Shown here in pieces: positions 16,458 through 27,161 of a DNA stretch of 39,314 bases (positions are counted from its first letter, which is position 1; each line of letters opens with the position of its first letter). The notes beneath the pieces were generated by a model. That model saw only the letters and a list, made by a program, of their open reading frames with translations. It had not been told where the DNA came from and ran no database searches. This stretch comes from Comamonadaceae bacterium. GTDB lineage: Bacteria; Pseudomonadota; Gammaproteobacteria; Burkholderiales; Burkholderiaceae_C. The position numbers were made by a program, and so were the translations under genes. The DNA lies in assembly GCA_004144865.1 (NCBI GenBank), contig SEAY01000019.1:1-39314 (forward strand), written 5' to 3'.

Positions 16458-17381
16458 CTACCAGGCGCGTGCGGGCTGGGCGAAGCCGGCGGGCGCCTGG
16501 CGTTCGTCGCCGAAGCTGACCACCTCGAACGCGTCCTGCTCGGCCAGCAGCGCGCGGATCAGCTTGTTGTTCAACGCGTGGCCCGAGCGGAAGGCGCTGT
16601 AGGCGGCCAGCAGCGGCTTGCCGACCAGGTACAGGTCGCCCATCGCATCCAGGATCTTGTGCTTCACGAACTCGTCGTCGTAGCGCAGGCCTTCCGAGTT
16701 GAGCACCCGGTAGTCGTCCATCACGATGGCGTTGTCCATGCCGGCGCCCAGTCCCAGCCCGCGCGAGCGCATCATCTCCACGTCCTTGGTGAACCCGAAG
16801 GTGCGGGCGCGGGCGATGTCGCGCGAGTAGTGCCCCGAGCTCAGGTCGAATTCGTAGCGCTGCCCGGTGGAGTTGACCACGCGGTGGTCGAAGTCGATCT
16901 CGAAGCCGAGCTTGTACCCGTGGTACGGGTCGAGCCGGGCCCACTTGAGGTTCTCGCCGTCCCCTTCGCGCACCTCCACCGGCCGCAGCACGCGGATGAA
17001 ACGCCGCGGCGCATTCTGCAGTTCGATGCCCGCGCTCTGCAGCAGGAACACGAACGACGCGGACGAGCCATCGAGGATCGGCACCTCTTCCGCCGTGATG
17101 TCGATGTAGAGGTTGTCCACGCCCAGGCCGGCGCATGCCGACATGATGTGTTCGACCGTGTGCACCTTGGCGCCACCATTGGAAATGGTCGAGGCCAGCC
17201 GCGTGTCGGTGACCGCCTGGGCCGTCACCGGGATGTCCACCGGCACCGGCAGGTCGATGCGGCGGAACACGATGCCGGTGTCGGGCGGGGCGGGACGCAG
17301 CGTCAGTTCCACCCGCTGGCCGCTGTGGAGGCCCACGCCGACGGCCTTGGTGAGGGACTTGAGGGTGCGTTGCCGGAGCAT
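16458..17381 (-). CDS. lpxC: UDP-3-O-acyl-N-acetylglucosamine deacetylase LpxC
   Basis: The protein has 307 residues from the ATG at 17381 ([10 protein letters not shown]), which matches the family's usual start and length; an ATG nine bases upstream (17390) is also possible. LpxC is the zinc-dependent deacetylase of the first committed step of lipid A synthesis. Zinc ligands are His 78 (VHTVEHIM), His 241 and Asp 245 ([10 protein letters not shown]). The general base is Glu 77, and the catalytic His 268 is in RSGHALNNK. It lies after ftsZ, as in many proteobacteria, but a strong terminator stands in the 168-bp gap, so it probably has its own promoter. I could not identify that promoter with confidence. 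Confidence 0.97.
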   Translation of the reverse strand: MLRQRTLKSLTKAVGVGLHSGQRVELTLRPAPPDTGIVFRRIDLPVPVDIPVTAQAVTDTRLASTISNGGAKVHTVEHIMSACAGLGVDNLYIDITAEEVPILDGSSASFVFLLQSAGIELQNAPRRFIRVLRPVEVREGDGENLKWARLDPYHGYKLGFEIDFDHRVVNSTGQRYEFDLSSGHYSRDIARARTFGFTKDVEMMRSRGLGLGAGMDNAIVMDDYRVLNSEGLRYDDEFVKHKILDAMGDLYLVGKPLLAAYSAFRSGHALNNKLIRALLAEQDAFEVVSFGDERQAPAGFAQPARAW

Positions 17382-17500
17382 GGTGCCCATTTTAAAGGCA
17401 GCCCCGCTCACGCCCGCTTGCGTTTGCCCATGTCCCCGATAGAGCCAGCCCATTGCCTCAGCCTCGGCGAAGCCGGTAAAGCCGTGATGAAGCCGGCGTA

Positions 17501-17528
17501 AAGGAAAAACGGGCCCCGCGGGGCCCGT
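17501..17528 (-). terminator. Rho-independent terminator after ftsZ
   Basis: On the minus strand a perfect 20-bp palindrome, ACGGGCCCCGCGGGGCCCGT (17509-17528), is followed by TTTTTCC, 21 bases past the ftsZ stop. A GC-only stem with a T-run is a textbook intrinsic terminator. It closes the dcw cluster and separates it from lpxC. Confidence 0.85.
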
Positions 17529-17549
17529 CGTGCTGCAGGGATCCCAAGC

Positions 17550-18803
17550 TCAGTCCGCCTGCTTGCGCAGGAAGGCCGGGATCTCGAAGTCGTCCATGCC
17601 GCCGCTGGAGAGCGCGTCGACCTTCGCAGCCGCCTGCGTGCGGTTGGTACGCCACACGCTGGGCACCGCGAGGCCGCCGTAGTCCGGCTGCTGCGCCGCG
17701 CTCACGCCCGCGGCCTGCATCTCGCGCGTGACGATCGCGCCCGGGCCGCCCACGGCGGTGTGGATGGTGGGCACGTGCAGCGGCACGTTGTCGGTGCCGG
17801 TGCGCAGCACCTGCAGTGGCGGAGCCGTGCGGCGCTGCTGGCCCTGGCGCGACAAGCCGGTGGCCACCACCGTCACGCGCACCGCGTCACCCAGCTCGTC
17901 GTCGTAGGCCGTGCCGTAGATCACGTGCGCGTCCGGCGAGGCATAGGCGCGGATCGTGTTCATCGCCAGCTTGGACTCGGCCAGCTTCAGGCTGCCCTTG
18001 GCCGCGGTGATCAGCACCAGCACGCCCTTGGCGCCCGAGAGGTCGATGCCTTCCAGCAGCGGGCAGGCCACGGCCTGTTCCGCGGCGATGCGCGCGCGGT
18101 CCGGCCCGTTGGCCAGCGCCGTGCCCATCATCGCCTTGCCCGGCTCGCCCATCACCGTGCGCACGTCCTCGAAGTCCACGTTCACGTGGCCGGGGACGTT
18201 GATGATCTCGGCGATGCCGCCCACGGCGTTCTTCAGCACGTCGTTGGCGTGCGCGAAGGCCTCGTCCTGGGTGATGTCGTCGCCCAGCACCTCGAGCAGC
18301 TTCTCGTTGAGCACCACGATCAGCGAATCGACGTTGGCCTCGAGCTCGGACAGGCCGTTGTCGGCGTTGGTCATGCGGCGGCCGCCTTCCCAGTCGAACG
18401 GCTTGGTCACCACGCCCACGGTGAGGATGCCCATCTCCTTGGCCACGCGCGCGATCACCGGCGCCGCGCCCGTGCCCGTGCCGCCGCCCATGCCGGCGGT
18501 GATGAACAGCATGTGCGCGCCAGAGATCGCCTCGCGGATGTCCTCGATCGCGTGCTCGGCGCACTCGCGGCCCTTCTCCGGCTTGCTGCCGGCGCCAAGG
18601 CCGCTGCCGCCCAGCTGGATGTGCTTGTGCGAGGGGTTGCGGGAGAGCGCCTGCGCATCCGTGTTGGCGCAGATGAATTCCACGCCCTGCACGTTGCGCT
18701 CGATCATGTGCGCCACGGCATTGCCGCCGCCACCGCCGACACCGATCACCTTGATCTGCGTGCCCTGGTGGAACTCCTCGACTTCGATCATTTCGATGCT
18801 CAT
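17550..18803 (-). CDS. ftsZ: Cell division GTPase FtsZ
   Basis: The protein has 417 residues. The ATG at 18803 has AGGAG 7 bases upstream. FtsZ is the tubulin-like GTPase that forms the cytoplasmic Z-ring. The GTP-binding signature GGGTGTG is at residues 106-112, with VGGGGGNAV near 22-30 and the T7-loop region near GIDLSGAKGVLV. A variable linker (about 320-400) follows, and the conserved C-terminal peptide DDFEIPAFLRKQ binds FtsA and other partners. A 147-bp gap separates it from ftsA, so it can be made from its own promoters as well as by read-through. Confidence 0.98.
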   Translation of the reverse strand: MSIEMIEVEEFHQGTQIKVIGVGGGGGNAVAHMIERNVQGVEFICANTDAQALSRNPSHKHIQLGGSGLGAGSKPEKGRECAEHAIEDIREAISGAHMLFITAGMGGGTGTGAAPVIARVAKEMGILTVGVVTKPFDWEGGRRMTNADNGLSELEANVDSLIVVLNEKLLEVLGDDITQDEAFAHANDVLKNAVGGIAEIINVPGHVNVDFEDVRTVMGEPGKAMMGTALANGPDRARIAAEQAVACPLLEGIDLSGAKGVLVLITAAKGSLKLAESKLAMNTIRAYASPDAHVIYGTAYDDELGDAVRVTVVATGLSRQGQQRRTAPPLQVLRTGTDNVPLHVPTIHTAVGGPGAIVTREMQAAGVSAAQQPDYGGLAVPSVWRTNRTQAAAKVDALSSGGMDDFEIPAFLRKQAD

Positions 18804-18833
18804 TGCGTACTCCTGATTCGTTGCAGTTGCCAC

Positions 18834-18862
18834 TGACTATCTTGTTGGGGTTGCGTCATCAA
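18834..18862 (-). promoter_or_regulatory. Candidate ftsZ-proximal promoter
   Basis: In the 147-bp ftsA-ftsZ gap the minus strand has TTGATG (18857-18862) and TAGTCA (18834-18839) with 17 bases between them. The match to the sigma-70 consensus is weak, especially the -10. The unusually long gap in an otherwise overlapping operon is the main reason to expect a promoter here. Confidence 0.25.
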
Positions 18863-18950
18863 CGCGGGAACGGTGGATCGGTGCACCGACTTCGCTCCTT
18901 TCTGTGGCCTGGAGGACTTCCGCGCGCGAGCCAGAGCTTGTAGCGTGTCA

Positions 18951-20180
18951 TCAGAAGTTCCCCACGATGAAATCCTTGAGGCGGCCGAACGCGGTCTTGA
19001 CCGAGCCGTGTTGCATGGCGACTTTCTGCCCGCGCACCCGCGCGAGCCGCGCCTCTTCCAGCAGGCCCATCACCGTCGCCGCGCGCGGCTGCGCCACCAT
19101 GTCCGACAGCGCGCCCACGTAGCGCGGCAGGCCGCGGCGCACCGGCTTGAGGAAGATGTCCTCGCCGAGCTCCACCATGCCGGGCATCACGGCGCTGCCG
19201 CCGGTGATCACGATCCCGGAGGACAGCACTTCCTCGTAGCCCGACTCGCGCACCACCTGCTGCACCAGCGAGAAGATCTCCTCGATGCGCGGCTCGATCA
19301 CGCCGGCCAGCGCCTGGCGCGAGAGCATGCGCGGGCCGCGGTCGCCCAGGCCCGGCACTTCCACCTGCGTATCGGGGTCGGCCAGCAGCTGCTTGGCGAA
19401 GCCCGACTCGACCTTGATGTCCTCGGCGTCCTTGGTCGGGGTGCGCAGCGCCATCGCGATGTCGCTGGTGATCAGGTCGCCCGCGATCGGGATCACGGCG
19501 GTATGGCGGATGGCGCCCCCGGTGAAGATAGCCACGTCGGTCGTGCCGGCGCCGATGTCGACCAGCGCCACGCCCAGTTCACGCTCGTCCTCGGAAAGCA
19601 CGGCAGCGCTGGAGGCGAGCGGATTCAGCAGCAGCTGCTCCACCTCCAGGCCGCAGCGGCGCACGCACTTGATGATGTTCTCCGCCGCGCTCTGCGCGCC
19701 GGTCACGATGTGCACCTTCGCCTCCAGGCGGATGCCGCTCATGCCGATCGGCTCCTTCACGTCCTGGCCGTCGATCACGAATTCCTGCGGCTCCACCAGC
19801 AGCAGGCGCTGGTCGGTGGAGATGTTGATGGCGCGCGCGGTCTCGACGACGCGCGCCACGTCGGCGGGGGTCACCTCGCGGTCCTTCACGGCGACCATGC
19901 CGCTCGAATTGATGCCGCGGATGTGGCTGCCGGTGATGCCGGTGTAGACGCGGGTGATCTTGCAGTCCGCCATCAGCTCCGCTTCCTTCAGCGCCTGCTG
20001 GATGCTCTGCACCGTGGCATCGATGTTCACGACCACGCCCCGCTTCAGGCCGCTGGAGGGCGCGACGCCCAGCCCCGCGAGCTTGAGTTCGCCGCCCGGC
20101 AGGACTTCGGCCACGACGGCCATCACCTTGGCCGTGCCGATGTCGAGCCCGACGACGAGATCCTTGTAGTCCTTGGCCAT
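18951..20180 (-). CDS. ftsA: Cell division protein FtsA
   Basis: The protein has 409 residues. FtsA is the actin-like ATPase that tethers FtsZ to the membrane and recruits later division proteins. Visible motifs are VGLDIGTAKVMAVVAEV near the start (phosphate 1), VDIGAGTTDVAIF (phosphate 2) and GIVITGGSAVMPG (adenosine). The C-terminal helix KTAFGRLKDFIVGNF is the amphipathic membrane-targeting sequence. It starts 14 bp after ftsQ, and a 147-bp gap precedes ftsZ. Confidence 0.98.
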   Translation of the reverse strand: MAKDYKDLVVGLDIGTAKVMAVVAEVLPGGELKLAGLGVAPSSGLKRGVVVNIDATVQSIQQALKEAELMADCKITRVYTGITGSHIRGINSSGMVAVKDREVTPADVARVVETARAINISTDQRLLLVEPQEFVIDGQDVKEPIGMSGIRLEAKVHIVTGAQSAAENIIKCVRRCGLEVEQLLLNPLASSAAVLSEDERELGVALVDIGAGTTDVAIFTGGAIRHTAVIPIAGDLITSDIAMALRTPTKDAEDIKVESGFAKQLLADPDTQVEVPGLGDRGPRMLSRQALAGVIEPRIEEIFSLVQQVVRESGYEEVLSSGIVITGGSAVMPGMVELGEDIFLKPVRRGLPRYVGALSDMVAQPRAATVMGLLEEARLARVRGQKVAMQHGSVKTAFGRLKDFIVGNF

Positions 20181-20194
20181 CTCTCGTTGTTCCC

Positions 20195-20980
20195 TCAGTT
20201 CCTCTGCGCCGCCACATCCGTGGTGGAGACGCCCCTCAGCTTGACCGCATATCCGTCCGCGTGCCGCAGGTCCGCGGTCACCAGCGCTTCCGGGCGCCGG
20301 CCGTACTTCGCCGACACCTGGGTGAGCGTCTGCGCGAAGCGCTGCCCGCGCGCGAGCACTTCCTCCGTCGTCCCCCGGCCGAGTTCCACCACCGCGCCGC
20401 TGTCCAGGTGCATGGTCCAGCCGCCGCGGCCGGTCAGCACCATCTGCTCGATGCCGAGGTCCAGCTTCTCCAGCAGCGGCTGCAGCCCGCGGTACATCGC
20501 GAGCACCATCGGCGCGGTGCCCTCGGGGCCGGACAGCCTCGGCATCCCTTCGTCTTCGACGTCGCCCGGATTGGCCTCGAACACTTCGCCCTGCGTATTC
20601 ACCAGGCGCGACTCCGAGTCGCCCCAGAACGCCAGGGCCTCGTGCTCCAGCAGTTCCACCCGCAGGCGGTTCGGAAACTGGCGCCGCACCACCGCATGCC
20701 GCACCCAGGGAACTTCCTGGAAGGCCTCGCGCGCCTGGCGCAGGTCCACCGTGAAGAAGTTGCCGGCCAGCCGCGGCGCCACGTTCGCGCGCAGCGTCGC
20801 TGCGCTGTTGTGCGCCAGGTCGCCCTGCACCACGATGCCGCCGATGGCGAACAGCGGGTGCCGCAGCGCCCACCAGCCGAGCGCCGCCACGAGCAGCAGG
20901 CCGCAGGCCGCGAACAGCACCGTGGCGGTGATGTTCATCAGCCTGACGTCCAGCGGCAGGGGCAGCGCGTTCTTCTTCAT
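20195..20980 (-). CDS. ftsQ: Cell division protein FtsQ
   Basis: The protein has 261 residues. It is a bitopic inner-membrane protein of the divisome that links FtsA/FtsZ to FtsL-FtsB and FtsWI. A short cytoplasmic tail is followed by one membrane helix (about 17-40, [21 protein letters not shown]). The periplasmic POTRA domain ([16 protein letters not shown] onward) comes next, then the FtsQ beta domain with [19 protein letters not shown]. Its ATG overlaps the ddl stop (ATGA). Confidence 0.96.
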   Translation of the reverse strand: MKKNALPLPLDVRLMNITATVLFAACGLLLVAALGWWALRHPLFAIGGIVVQGDLAHNSAATLRANVAPRLAGNFFTVDLRQAREAFQEVPWVRHAVVRRQFPNRLRVELLEHEALAFWGDSESRLVNTQGEVFEANPGDVEDEGMPRLSGPEGTAPMVLAMYRGLQPLLEKLDLGIEQMVLTGRGGWTMHLDSGAVVELGRGTTEEVLARGQRFAQTLTQVSAKYGRRPEALVTADLRHADGYAVKLRGVSTTDVAAQRN

Positions 20981-21951
20981 GCCTGGGCATCCTCCGGCTG
21001 GTCCAGCGCGGCCTCGGCCAGCAGCTGGAGGCACAGGTCCTCGTAGCTGATGCCCGCCGCGCGCGCGGACATGGGCACCAGCGAATGGCCGGTCATGCCC
21101 GGCGACGTGTTGATCTCCAGCAGGTAGGGCTTGCGCGTGGCGGCGTCGATCATCACGTCCACGCGACCCCAGCCACGGCAGCCCAGCACGCGGTAGGCAT
21201 TGACCACCAGCTCCTGGATCGCGGCCTCCTCGCCTTCGGGCAGGCCGCAGGGCACCAGGTACTTCGTGTCGTCCGTGAAATACTTGTTCTGGTAGTCGTA
21301 GTTGCCTTCCGGCGCCACGATGCGGATGACGGGCAGCGCGCGCGCGCTGTCCCCCGTTCCCAGCACCGGGCAGGTCACTTCCTCGCCGGCCACGAACTGC
21401 TCGCACAGCACGTCGCGGTCCAGCGCGGCGGCCGCGGCGACGGCGGCTTCCATCTCGCTCGCGGCGCGCACCTTGCACAGGCCGATGGAAGAACCTTCGC
21501 GCGCCGGCTTCACGATCAGCGGCAGCCCCAGCTCCTCGACCACCTTCGCCAGGCGGGCGGCGTCGTAGCCGTCCTTGCGCAGCACGGCGTAGCGCGGTGT
21601 CGGGATGCCTTCGGTGATCCAGGCCCGCTTGGTCATCACCTTGTCGATGGACATCGCCGATGCGAGGACGCCGGAGCCCGTGTAGGGAATCCCCAGCAGT
21701 TCCAGCGCGCCCTGCACCGTGCCGTCCTCGCCGAAGCGCCCGTGCAGCGCGATGAAGCAGCGCTGGAAGCCCTTGCGCTTGAGCTCCACCAGGTCACGCT
21801 CGGACGGGTCGAACGCGTGCGCGTCCACGCCCTTGGATTGCAGCGCCTTCAGCACGCCGGCGCCGGACATCAGCGACACCTCGCGCTCGGCCGACTTGCC
21901 GCCCATGAGGACGGCCACCTTGCCCATGGCTTTCACATCCGGCCCGTTCAC
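20977..21951 (-). CDS. ddl: D-alanine--D-alanine ligase
   Basis: The protein has 324 residues when started at the GTG at 21951. That start overlaps the murC stop (GTGA) and has GGGAGG 6 bases upstream; the later ATG at 21927 ([10 protein letters not shown]) has no clear ribosome site. It is an ATP-grasp enzyme joining two D-alanines for the peptidoglycan stem peptide, and its position in the dcw cluster fits the DdlB type. Motifs include [39 protein letters not shown] and the metal/nucleotide segment [15 protein letters not shown]. Confidence 0.95.
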   Translation of the reverse strand: MNGPDVKAMGKVAVLMGGKSAEREVSLMSGAGVLKALQSKGVDAHAFDPSERDLVELKRKGFQRCFIALHGRFGEDGTVQGALELLGIPYTGSGVLASAMSIDKVMTKRAWITEGIPTPRYAVLRKDGYDAARLAKVVEELGLPLIVKPAREGSSIGLCKVRAASEMEAAVAAAAALDRDVLCEQFVAGEEVTCPVLGTGDSARALPVIRIVAPEGNYDYQNKYFTDDTKYLVPCGLPEGEEAAIQELVVNAYRVLGCRGWGRVDVMIDAATRKPYLLEINTSPGMTGHSLVPMSARAAGISYEDLCLQLLAEAALDQPEDAQA

Positions 21952-23360
21952 TTGCGGCCTCCCATTTCCACCAGCTTCGCCGGGACGCCGCCGATCGAGC
22001 CGGCGCCCATGCACATCACCACGTCGCCATCGCGCACCGTGTCGAACACCGCCTGCGGCAGGTCCGCGATGTCGGCCACGAACCGCGGCTCCACCTTGCC
22101 CGAGATGCGCACAGCGCGGGCGAGCGAGCGGCCGTCGGCGGCCACGATCGGCTCCTCGCCGGCCGAATACACCTCGGCCAGCAGCACGGTGTCGGCCGTG
22201 CCGAGCACCTGCACGAAATCTTCGAAGCAGTCGCGCGTGCGGGTGTAGCGGTGCGGCTGGAATGCCAGCACGATCCGCCGGCCGGGGAAGGCGCCGCGTG
22301 CTGCCGCCAGGGTTGCGCGCATCTCCACCGGGTGGTGGCCGTAGTCCTCGATCACGGTGAACGAACCGCCGCCTTGCGCGGCGGGCACCGGCACTTCGCC
22401 GTAGCTCTGGAAGCGGCGCCCCACGCCGCGGAACTCGCCCAGGGCCTTCACCACCGCGTCGTCGGGGATGTTCAGTTCCACTGCGATCGCGATCGCGGCC
22501 AGCGCGTTCAGCACGTTGTGCAGGCCGACGGCGTTGAGCTTGACGTGCATGTCCGGCAGCGTGACGCCGTTGCGCCGCTGCACGGTGAAGTGCATCTGCG
22601 GGCCGACCGCCCTCACGTTCACCGCGCGCACCTGCGCGTCCTCGCCGAAGCCATAGGTCGTCACCGGGCACTGCGCGTCCGGGATGATGGAGCGCACGGC
22701 CTCGTCGTCGTTGCACAGGATCGCCGTGCCGTAGAAGGGCATGCGGTGCAGGAAGTCGAGGAAGGCCTTCTTCAGGTTGTTGAAGTCGTGCCCGTAGGTA
22801 TCCATGTGGTCGGCGTCGATGTTGGTCACGACCGCCATCACCGGGAACAGGTTCAGGAAGGACGCATCGGACTCGTCCGCCTCGACCACGATGTAGTCGC
22901 CGGAACCCAGCTTGGCGTTGGCGCCGGCCGAATTCAGCTTGCCGCCGATCACGAAGGTGGGATCCAGCCCGCCTTCGGCCAGCACGCTCGCCACCAGGCT
23001 GGTGGTGGTCGTCTTGCCGTGCGTGCCCGCGATCGCGATGCCCTGCTTCAGGCGCATCAGCTCCGCCAGCATCACCGCGCGCGGCACGATGGGGATCTTG
23101 CGCTTGCGCGCCGCCACCACCTCCGGGTTGTCGGCCTGCACGGCGGTGGAGGTCACCACCGCATCGGCGCCGATCACGTTGGCGGCCGCATGGCCGATGA
23201 AGGTCTGGATGCCCAGCTCGGACAGGCGCCGCAGCGCGGGCCCGTCGGCGATGTCGGAGCCCGAGATCAGGTAGCCGAGGTTGCGCAGGACTTCGGCGAT
23301 GCCGGACATGCCCGCGCCGCCTATGCCTACGAAGTGGATGTGTTTGATGGCGTGTTTCAT
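21948..23360 (-). CDS. murC: UDP-N-acetylmuramate--L-alanine ligase MurC
   Basis: The protein has 470 residues. It adds L-Ala to UDP-MurNAc, the first cytoplasmic ligation of stem-peptide synthesis. The N-terminal nucleotide-sugar site has [17 protein letters not shown]. The ATP site is GTHGKTTT (112-119), with EADESDASF and [11 protein letters not shown] in the central domain. The C-terminal domain contains [14 protein letters not shown] and [10 protein letters not shown]. The start overlaps the murG stop (ATGA) and the end overlaps the ddl GTG. Confidence 0.98.
   Translation of the reverse strand: MKHAIKHIHFVGIGGAGMSGIAEVLRNLGYLISGSDIADGPALRRLSELGIQTFIGHAAANVIGADAVVTSTAVQADNPEVVAARKRKIPIVPRAVMLAELMRLKQGIAIAGTHGKTTTTSLVASVLAEGGLDPTFVIGGKLNSAGANAKLGSGDYIVVEADESDASFLNLFPVMAVVTNIDADHMDTYGHDFNNLKKAFLDFLHRMPFYGTAILCNDDEAVRSIIPDAQCPVTTYGFGEDAQVRAVNVRAVGPQMHFTVQRRNGVTLPDMHVKLNAVGLHNVLNALAAIAIAVELNIPDDAVVKALGEFRGVGRRFQSYGEVPVPAAQGGGSFTVIEDYGHHPVEMRATLAAARGAFPGRRIVLAFQPHRYTRTRDCFEDFVQVLGTADTVLLAEVYSAGEEPIVAADGRSLARAVRISGKVEPRFVADIADLPQAVFDTVRDGDVVMCMGAGSIGGVPAKLVEMGGRK
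21949..21963 (-). promoter_or_regulatory. Ribosome site fixing the GTG start of ddl
   Basis: GGGAGG at 21958-21963 stands 6 bases before the GTG at 21951, inside the last codons of murC. This favours the GTG over the ATG 24 bases downstream. Confidence 0.7.
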
Positions 23361-24415
23361 CTTGCGAGGTCCTCGCAGGCGGCGACCACGGTGTCGGTCG
23401 CCTGTATCTTTTGGAGCTTCCTGGCGGCGACGGCGCGCTTGAGCAGCTCGTCGCGCCCCAGGGTGATGAGCATTTGGGCCAGCCGGTCCGGCGTGAGCTC
23501 GCGCTGCTGCACGAGCCAGCCGCCGCCGGCGTCGACCAGGAATTTCGCGTTGGTGGTCTGGTGGTCGTCCACCGCAGCGGGGAAAGGAACGAACAGGGCC
23601 GGCGCGCCCACGGCGGCCAGCTCCGTCACGGTGCTGGCGCCGGCGCGGCAGATCACGAGGTCGGCTTCCGCGAAGGCGCCCGCCGTGTCTTCGATGAAGG
23701 GCGTGAGCTCCGCCTGCACGCCCGCCTTCGCATAGTTGGCATGCAGTTCGTCGATCTGCCTGGCGCCGCTCTGGTGCAGCACGTGGGGGCGCTGCGCCGG
23801 CGGGATGCGGGAGAGCGCCTGCGGCACGATCTCGTTGAGCGCCTTCGCGCCCAGGCTGCCGCCCACCACCAGCACCTTCAGCGGACCGCTGCGGCCGGCA
23901 AAACGCTCTTCGGGCGGCGGCTGCTGGAGGAAGGCCTCGCGCAGCGGATTGCCCACCCATTCGCCCTTCTTCAGGACGCCGGGGAATGCGCTGTACACCC
24001 GATCGGCCACGCCGGCCAGCACCCTGTTGGCCATGCCGGCCACCGAATTCTGTTCGTGCAGCACCAGCGGCTTGCCGAGCAGCACGCTCATCATGCCGCC
24101 CGGGAAGGTGATGTAGCCGCCGAGACCCACCACCACGTCGGGCTTCACGCGCCGCACCACCTGGATGCTTTGCCAGAACGCGCGCAGCAGCTTCAGCGGC
24201 AGCAGCACCAGCGTCTTCACGCCCTTGCCGCGCACGCCGCCGAAGGACACGGGCTCCAGCGGGAAGCCGCGCGCCGGCACGAGCTGGCTCTCCATGCTGT
24301 CGGGCGCGCCCAGCCAGTGCACGCGCCATCCGCGCGCGCGCAGCGCCTCGGCAACCGCGAGGCCGGGGAAGATATGGCCGCCAGTCCCGCCAGCCATCAC
24401 GAGCGCGGTCTTCAT
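23357..24415 (-). CDS. murG: Lipid II synthase MurG (UDP-GlcNAc transferase)
   Basis: The protein has 352 residues. It transfers GlcNAc to lipid I at the inner face of the membrane, giving lipid II. It is a GT28, GT-B-fold enzyme. The N-terminal glycine loop GGTGGH is at residues 9-14; further motifs are [30 protein letters not shown] and the UDP-GlcNAc-binding [16 protein letters not shown]. It overlaps both neighbours by ATGA (ftsW stop at its start, murC start at its end). Confidence 0.98.
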   Translation of the reverse strand: MKTALVMAGGTGGHIFPGLAVAEALRARGWRVHWLGAPDSMESQLVPARGFPLEPVSFGGVRGKGVKTLVLLPLKLLRAFWQSIQVVRRVKPDVVVGLGGYITFPGGMMSVLLGKPLVLHEQNSVAGMANRVLAGVADRVYSAFPGVLKKGEWVGNPLREAFLQQPPPEERFAGRSGPLKVLVVGGSLGAKALNEIVPQALSRIPPAQRPHVLHQSGARQIDELHANYAKAGVQAELTPFIEDTAGAFAEADLVICRAGASTVTELAAVGAPALFVPFPAAVDDHQTTNAKFLVDAGGGWLVQQRELTPDRLAQMLITLGRDELLKRAVAARKLQKIQATDTVVAACEDLAR

Positions 24416-25650
24416 GCGCGCCCTCCCCGCATCAGCTGGCGGTTCTCGTAGTCGATGCGCAGCACGACGGCGACGGCGACCACGTTCATCAGCACCGCCG
24501 ACCCGCCATACGACATCAGCGGCAGCGTGAGCCCCTTGGTGGGCAGCGCGCCCAGGTTCACGCCCATGTTGATGAAGGCCTGGAAGCCGAGCCAGATGCC
24601 GACGCCCTGCGCGACCAGCCCCGCGAACACGCGGTCGAGCGCGATCGCCTGGCGGCCGATGTGCATGATGCGCCGCGTCATCCACAGAAACAGCGCGATC
24701 AGCGTCACCACGCCGACCAGGCCGAACTCCTCGCCGATCACCGCCAGCAGGAAGTCGGTGTGCGCCTCGGGCAGCCAGTGCAGCTTCTCGACGCTGCCGC
24801 CCAGGCCCACGCCGAAGATCTCGCCGCGGCCGAAGGCGATCAGCGAATGCGAGAGCTGGTAGCCGCGGCCTAGCGCGTGCTTCTCGCTCCAGGGATCGAG
24901 GTAGGCGAAGATGCGGTCGCGGCGCCAGTCGGACATCGCGATCATCAGCGCGAAGGCGACGACGATCACCGCCGCGATCAGGAAGAACATGCGGGCGTTC
25001 ACGCCGCCCAGGAACAGGATGCCCATCGCGATCACGGCGATCACCATGAAGGCGCCCATGTCCGGCTCGGCCAGCAGCAGCATGCCCACCAGCGCGACGG
25101 CCACGGCCATCGGCAGCACGGCGCGGAAGAAGCGCTCCTTCACGTCCATCTTGCGCACCATGTAGTCGGCGGCGTACAGCAGCACCGCGAACTTGGCGAG
25201 CTCCGAAGGCTGGAAGGAAATGGCGCCCATGCCGATCCAGCGCCGCGCGCCGTTGACGCCCTTGCCGATGCCCGGGATCAGCACGAGCGCGAGCAGCAGC
25301 AGCGAGGCGACGAACAGCCAGGGAGCGACGCGCTCCCAGGTCTCCACCTTCACCTGGAAGGCGAGCAGCCCGATCACGAAGGACAGCGCGAGGAACAGCG
25401 CATGCCGCGTCAGGAAGAAGGTATGGGCGTAGCGCGAGAACTTCGGGTTGTCCGGCAGCGCGATGGAGGCCGAATAGACCATCACCAGGCCCCAGGCGAG
25501 CAGCGCCACGCTGACCCACAGGAGCGCGGGGTCGAAGGCATACACGCGCGACCGGTCGTGCCGCGCCTGTCCCGGCATCCAGGCGTCGCGCGCCCCGGCG
25601 CCGCCGAAGGGATTGCGGGCCCAGCCCCCGATGACGCTGGCGAGGCTCAA
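24412..25650 (-). CDS. ftsW: Septal SEDS peptidoglycan glycosyltransferase FtsW
   Basis: The protein has 412 residues with a TTG start at 25650. That start overlaps the murD stop (TTGA) and has GGAGG 6 bases upstream. It is a polytopic membrane enzyme that polymerises lipid II at the septum with FtsI. Motifs are [59 protein letters not shown] and [13 protein letters not shown]. The cytoplasmic N-terminus before the first helix contains [12 protein letters not shown], encoded by a stretch that resembles a REP-type palindrome. An ATG lies within it, but starting there would lose the good ribosome site. Confidence 0.96.
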   Translation of the reverse strand: MSLASVIGGWARNPFGGAGARDAWMPGQARHDRSRVYAFDPALLWVSVALLAWGLVMVYSASIALPDNPKFSRYAHTFFLTRHALFLALSFVIGLLAFQVKVETWERVAPWLFVASLLLLALVLIPGIGKGVNGARRWIGMGAISFQPSELAKFAVLLYAADYMVRKMDVKERFFRAVLPMAVAVALVGMLLLAEPDMGAFMVIAVIAMGILFLGGVNARMFFLIAAVIVVAFALMIAMSDWRRDRIFAYLDPWSEKHALGRGYQLSHSLIAFGRGEIFGVGLGGSVEKLHWLPEAHTDFLLAVIGEEFGLVGVVTLIALFLWMTRRIMHIGRQAIALDRVFAGLVAQGVGIWLGFQAFINMGVNLGALPTKGLTLPLMSYGGSAVLMNVVAVAVVLRIDYENRQLMRGGRA

Positions 25651-27161
25651 GCGTCACCTCCCTGCATCATGGCGCCGGCCTCGTCGGCGATCGCCTGCAC
25701 CGCCGCGCGGAACACTTCGGCGCGGTGCGGATAGTTCCTGAACATGTCGAAGCTGGCGCAGGCGGGCGACATCAGCACGGCGTCGCCGGCGTGCGCGCGC
25801 TGTGTCGCCACGCGCACCGCTTCTTCCATCGTGGCGGCGTCGGCCAGCGGCACGCCCGTGGGCTCCAGCACCTCGCGGATCTGCGGGCCATCGCGGCCGA
25901 TCAGCACGGCGGTGCGCGCGAAGCGTGCGACCGGATCGGCCAGGGGCGAGAAGTCCTGCCCCTTGCCGTCGCCGCCGAGGATCACCACGAGCTTGCGTTC
26001 CGCGCCCAGGCCCTGCAGGGCAGCGACCGTCGCGCCCACGTTGGTGCCCTTGCTGTCGTCGAAGTACTCGACGTCGTTGACGATGGCGACCGACTCCACG
26101 CGGTGCGGCTCGCCGCGGTACTCGCGCAGCCCGTACAGCATGGGCGCGAGCTGGCAGCCTGCGGCCATCGCCAGCGCCAGGGCCGAAAGCGCGTTGATGG
26201 CGTTGTGCCGGCCGCGGATGCGCAGCGCGTCGGCGGGCATCAGGCGCTGGAGGTGGATCTCCTCCTCCTCGCCCTTCCTGCGTCTTTCCGTCTCGTCGGC
26301 TTCGTGCGCGCGCACCAGCCAGGCCATGCCGTGCACGACCTCCAGCCCGAAGTCGCCGGGCCGCTTCGGCAGGTCGCCGCCGAAGGTGACGTACGCGCGC
26401 TGCTCGTACTTGCCGCCCTTGAGCCGCACCGGCTCCGGCAGCATCTTCATGACGATCGGGTCTTCGCGGTTCAGGACCATCAGGCCGCCCTGCCCGAACA
26501 CACGCGCCTTGGCGGCGGCATACGCTTCCATCGTGCCGTGCCAGTCCAGGTGGTCCTGCGTGACGTTGAGGACGGCAGCCGCGGTGGGCTCGAAGCCGGT
26601 GACGCCATCGAGCTGGAAGCTGGAGAGCTCCAGCACCCACACCTGCGGCAGCGCACCGGCGTCCCGCTTCTGCGCCAGCGTGTCGAGCAGCGTCGGCCCG
26701 ATGTTGCCGGCGACGGCGACGGTCTTGCCGCTGCGCTCCACCAGCTGGCCGGTGAGCGCGGTCACCGTGGTCTTGCCGTTGGTGCCGGTCACGGCGAGCA
26801 CGGCGGGGTGGTAGCCGTCCGCCTGCCGCATCGCGGCCAGCGCATCGGCGAAGAGGCCCAGCTCGCCGCTCACGCGGACGCCGGCGGCGCGCGCTGCGTC
26901 TTCCACCGGCGCAACCTGCGCCGGGGTGAGTCCGGGGCTGCGCAGCACGAGCTGGCGGCCTTCCGCCAGGCCAGCGCCGAACTCGCCGGCCACGAATTGC
27001 GCCTGCGGCACCTGTTCGCGCAGCAGCGGCAGCTGCGGCGGCGCTTCGCGCGTGTCGGCGACCGTCACCTGCGCGCCCTGGCCCGCGCACCAGCGCGCCA
27101 TGGCGAGGCCCGAGGCGCCGCAGCCGAGCACGAGGACGTTCTGGTCGCGCAGTTGTTCCAT
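25647..27161 (-). CDS. murD: UDP-N-acetylmuramoylalanine--D-glutamate ligase MurD
   Basis: The protein has 504 residues, longer than E. coli MurD (438). It adds D-Glu to UDP-MurNAc-L-Ala. The N-terminal domain has [16 protein letters not shown]. The ATP site is GTNGKTT (126-132), and central motifs are ELSSFQLD and [11 protein letters not shown]. The C-terminal domain carries [11 protein letters not shown] and [15 protein letters not shown]. Part of the extra length is a strongly charged insertion ([15 protein letters not shown]) before the [13 protein letters not shown] motif. The start shares one base with the mraY stop (TGATG). Confidence 0.97.
   Translation of the reverse strand: MEQLRDQNVLVLGCGASGLAMARWCAGQGAQVTVADTREAPPQLPLLREQVPQAQFVAGEFGAGLAEGRQLVLRSPGLTPAQVAPVEDAARAAGVRVSGELGLFADALAAMRQADGYHPAVLAVTGTNGKTTVTALTGQLVERSGKTVAVAGNIGPTLLDTLAQKRDAGALPQVWVLELSSFQLDGVTGFEPTAAAVLNVTQDHLDWHGTMEAYAAAKARVFGQGGLMVLNREDPIVMKMLPEPVRLKGGKYEQRAYVTFGGDLPKRPGDFGLEVVHGMAWLVRAHEADETERRRKGEEEEIHLQRLMPADALRIRGRHNAINALSALALAMAAGCQLAPMLYGLREYRGEPHRVESVAIVNDVEYFDDSKGTNVGATVAALQGLGAERKLVVILGGDGKGQDFSPLADPVARFARTAVLIGRDGPQIREVLEPTGVPLADAATMEEAVRVATQRAHAGDAVLMSPACASFDMFRNYPHRAEVFRAAVQAIADEAGAMMQGGDA
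25648..25661 (-). promoter_or_regulatory. Ribosome site fixing the TTG start of ftsW
   Basis: GGAGG at 25657-25661 is 6 bases before the TTG, within the last codons of murD (Gly-Gly-Asp-Ala). The TTG overlaps the murD TGA. No nearer ATG has comparable spacing. Confidence 0.7.

Noticed and set aside
17390..17453. Longer LpxC N-terminus starting at 17453
   Set aside because: The extra residues ([14 protein letters not shown]) do not match the family, and the usual [10 protein letters not shown] start at 17381 gives the normal length.
25647..27161. Frameshift or fusion in murD because of its length (504 aa)
   Set aside because: All MurD motifs occur in one frame in the right order; the extra length comes from internal insertions such as the charged stretch, which I recall from related Burkholderiales.
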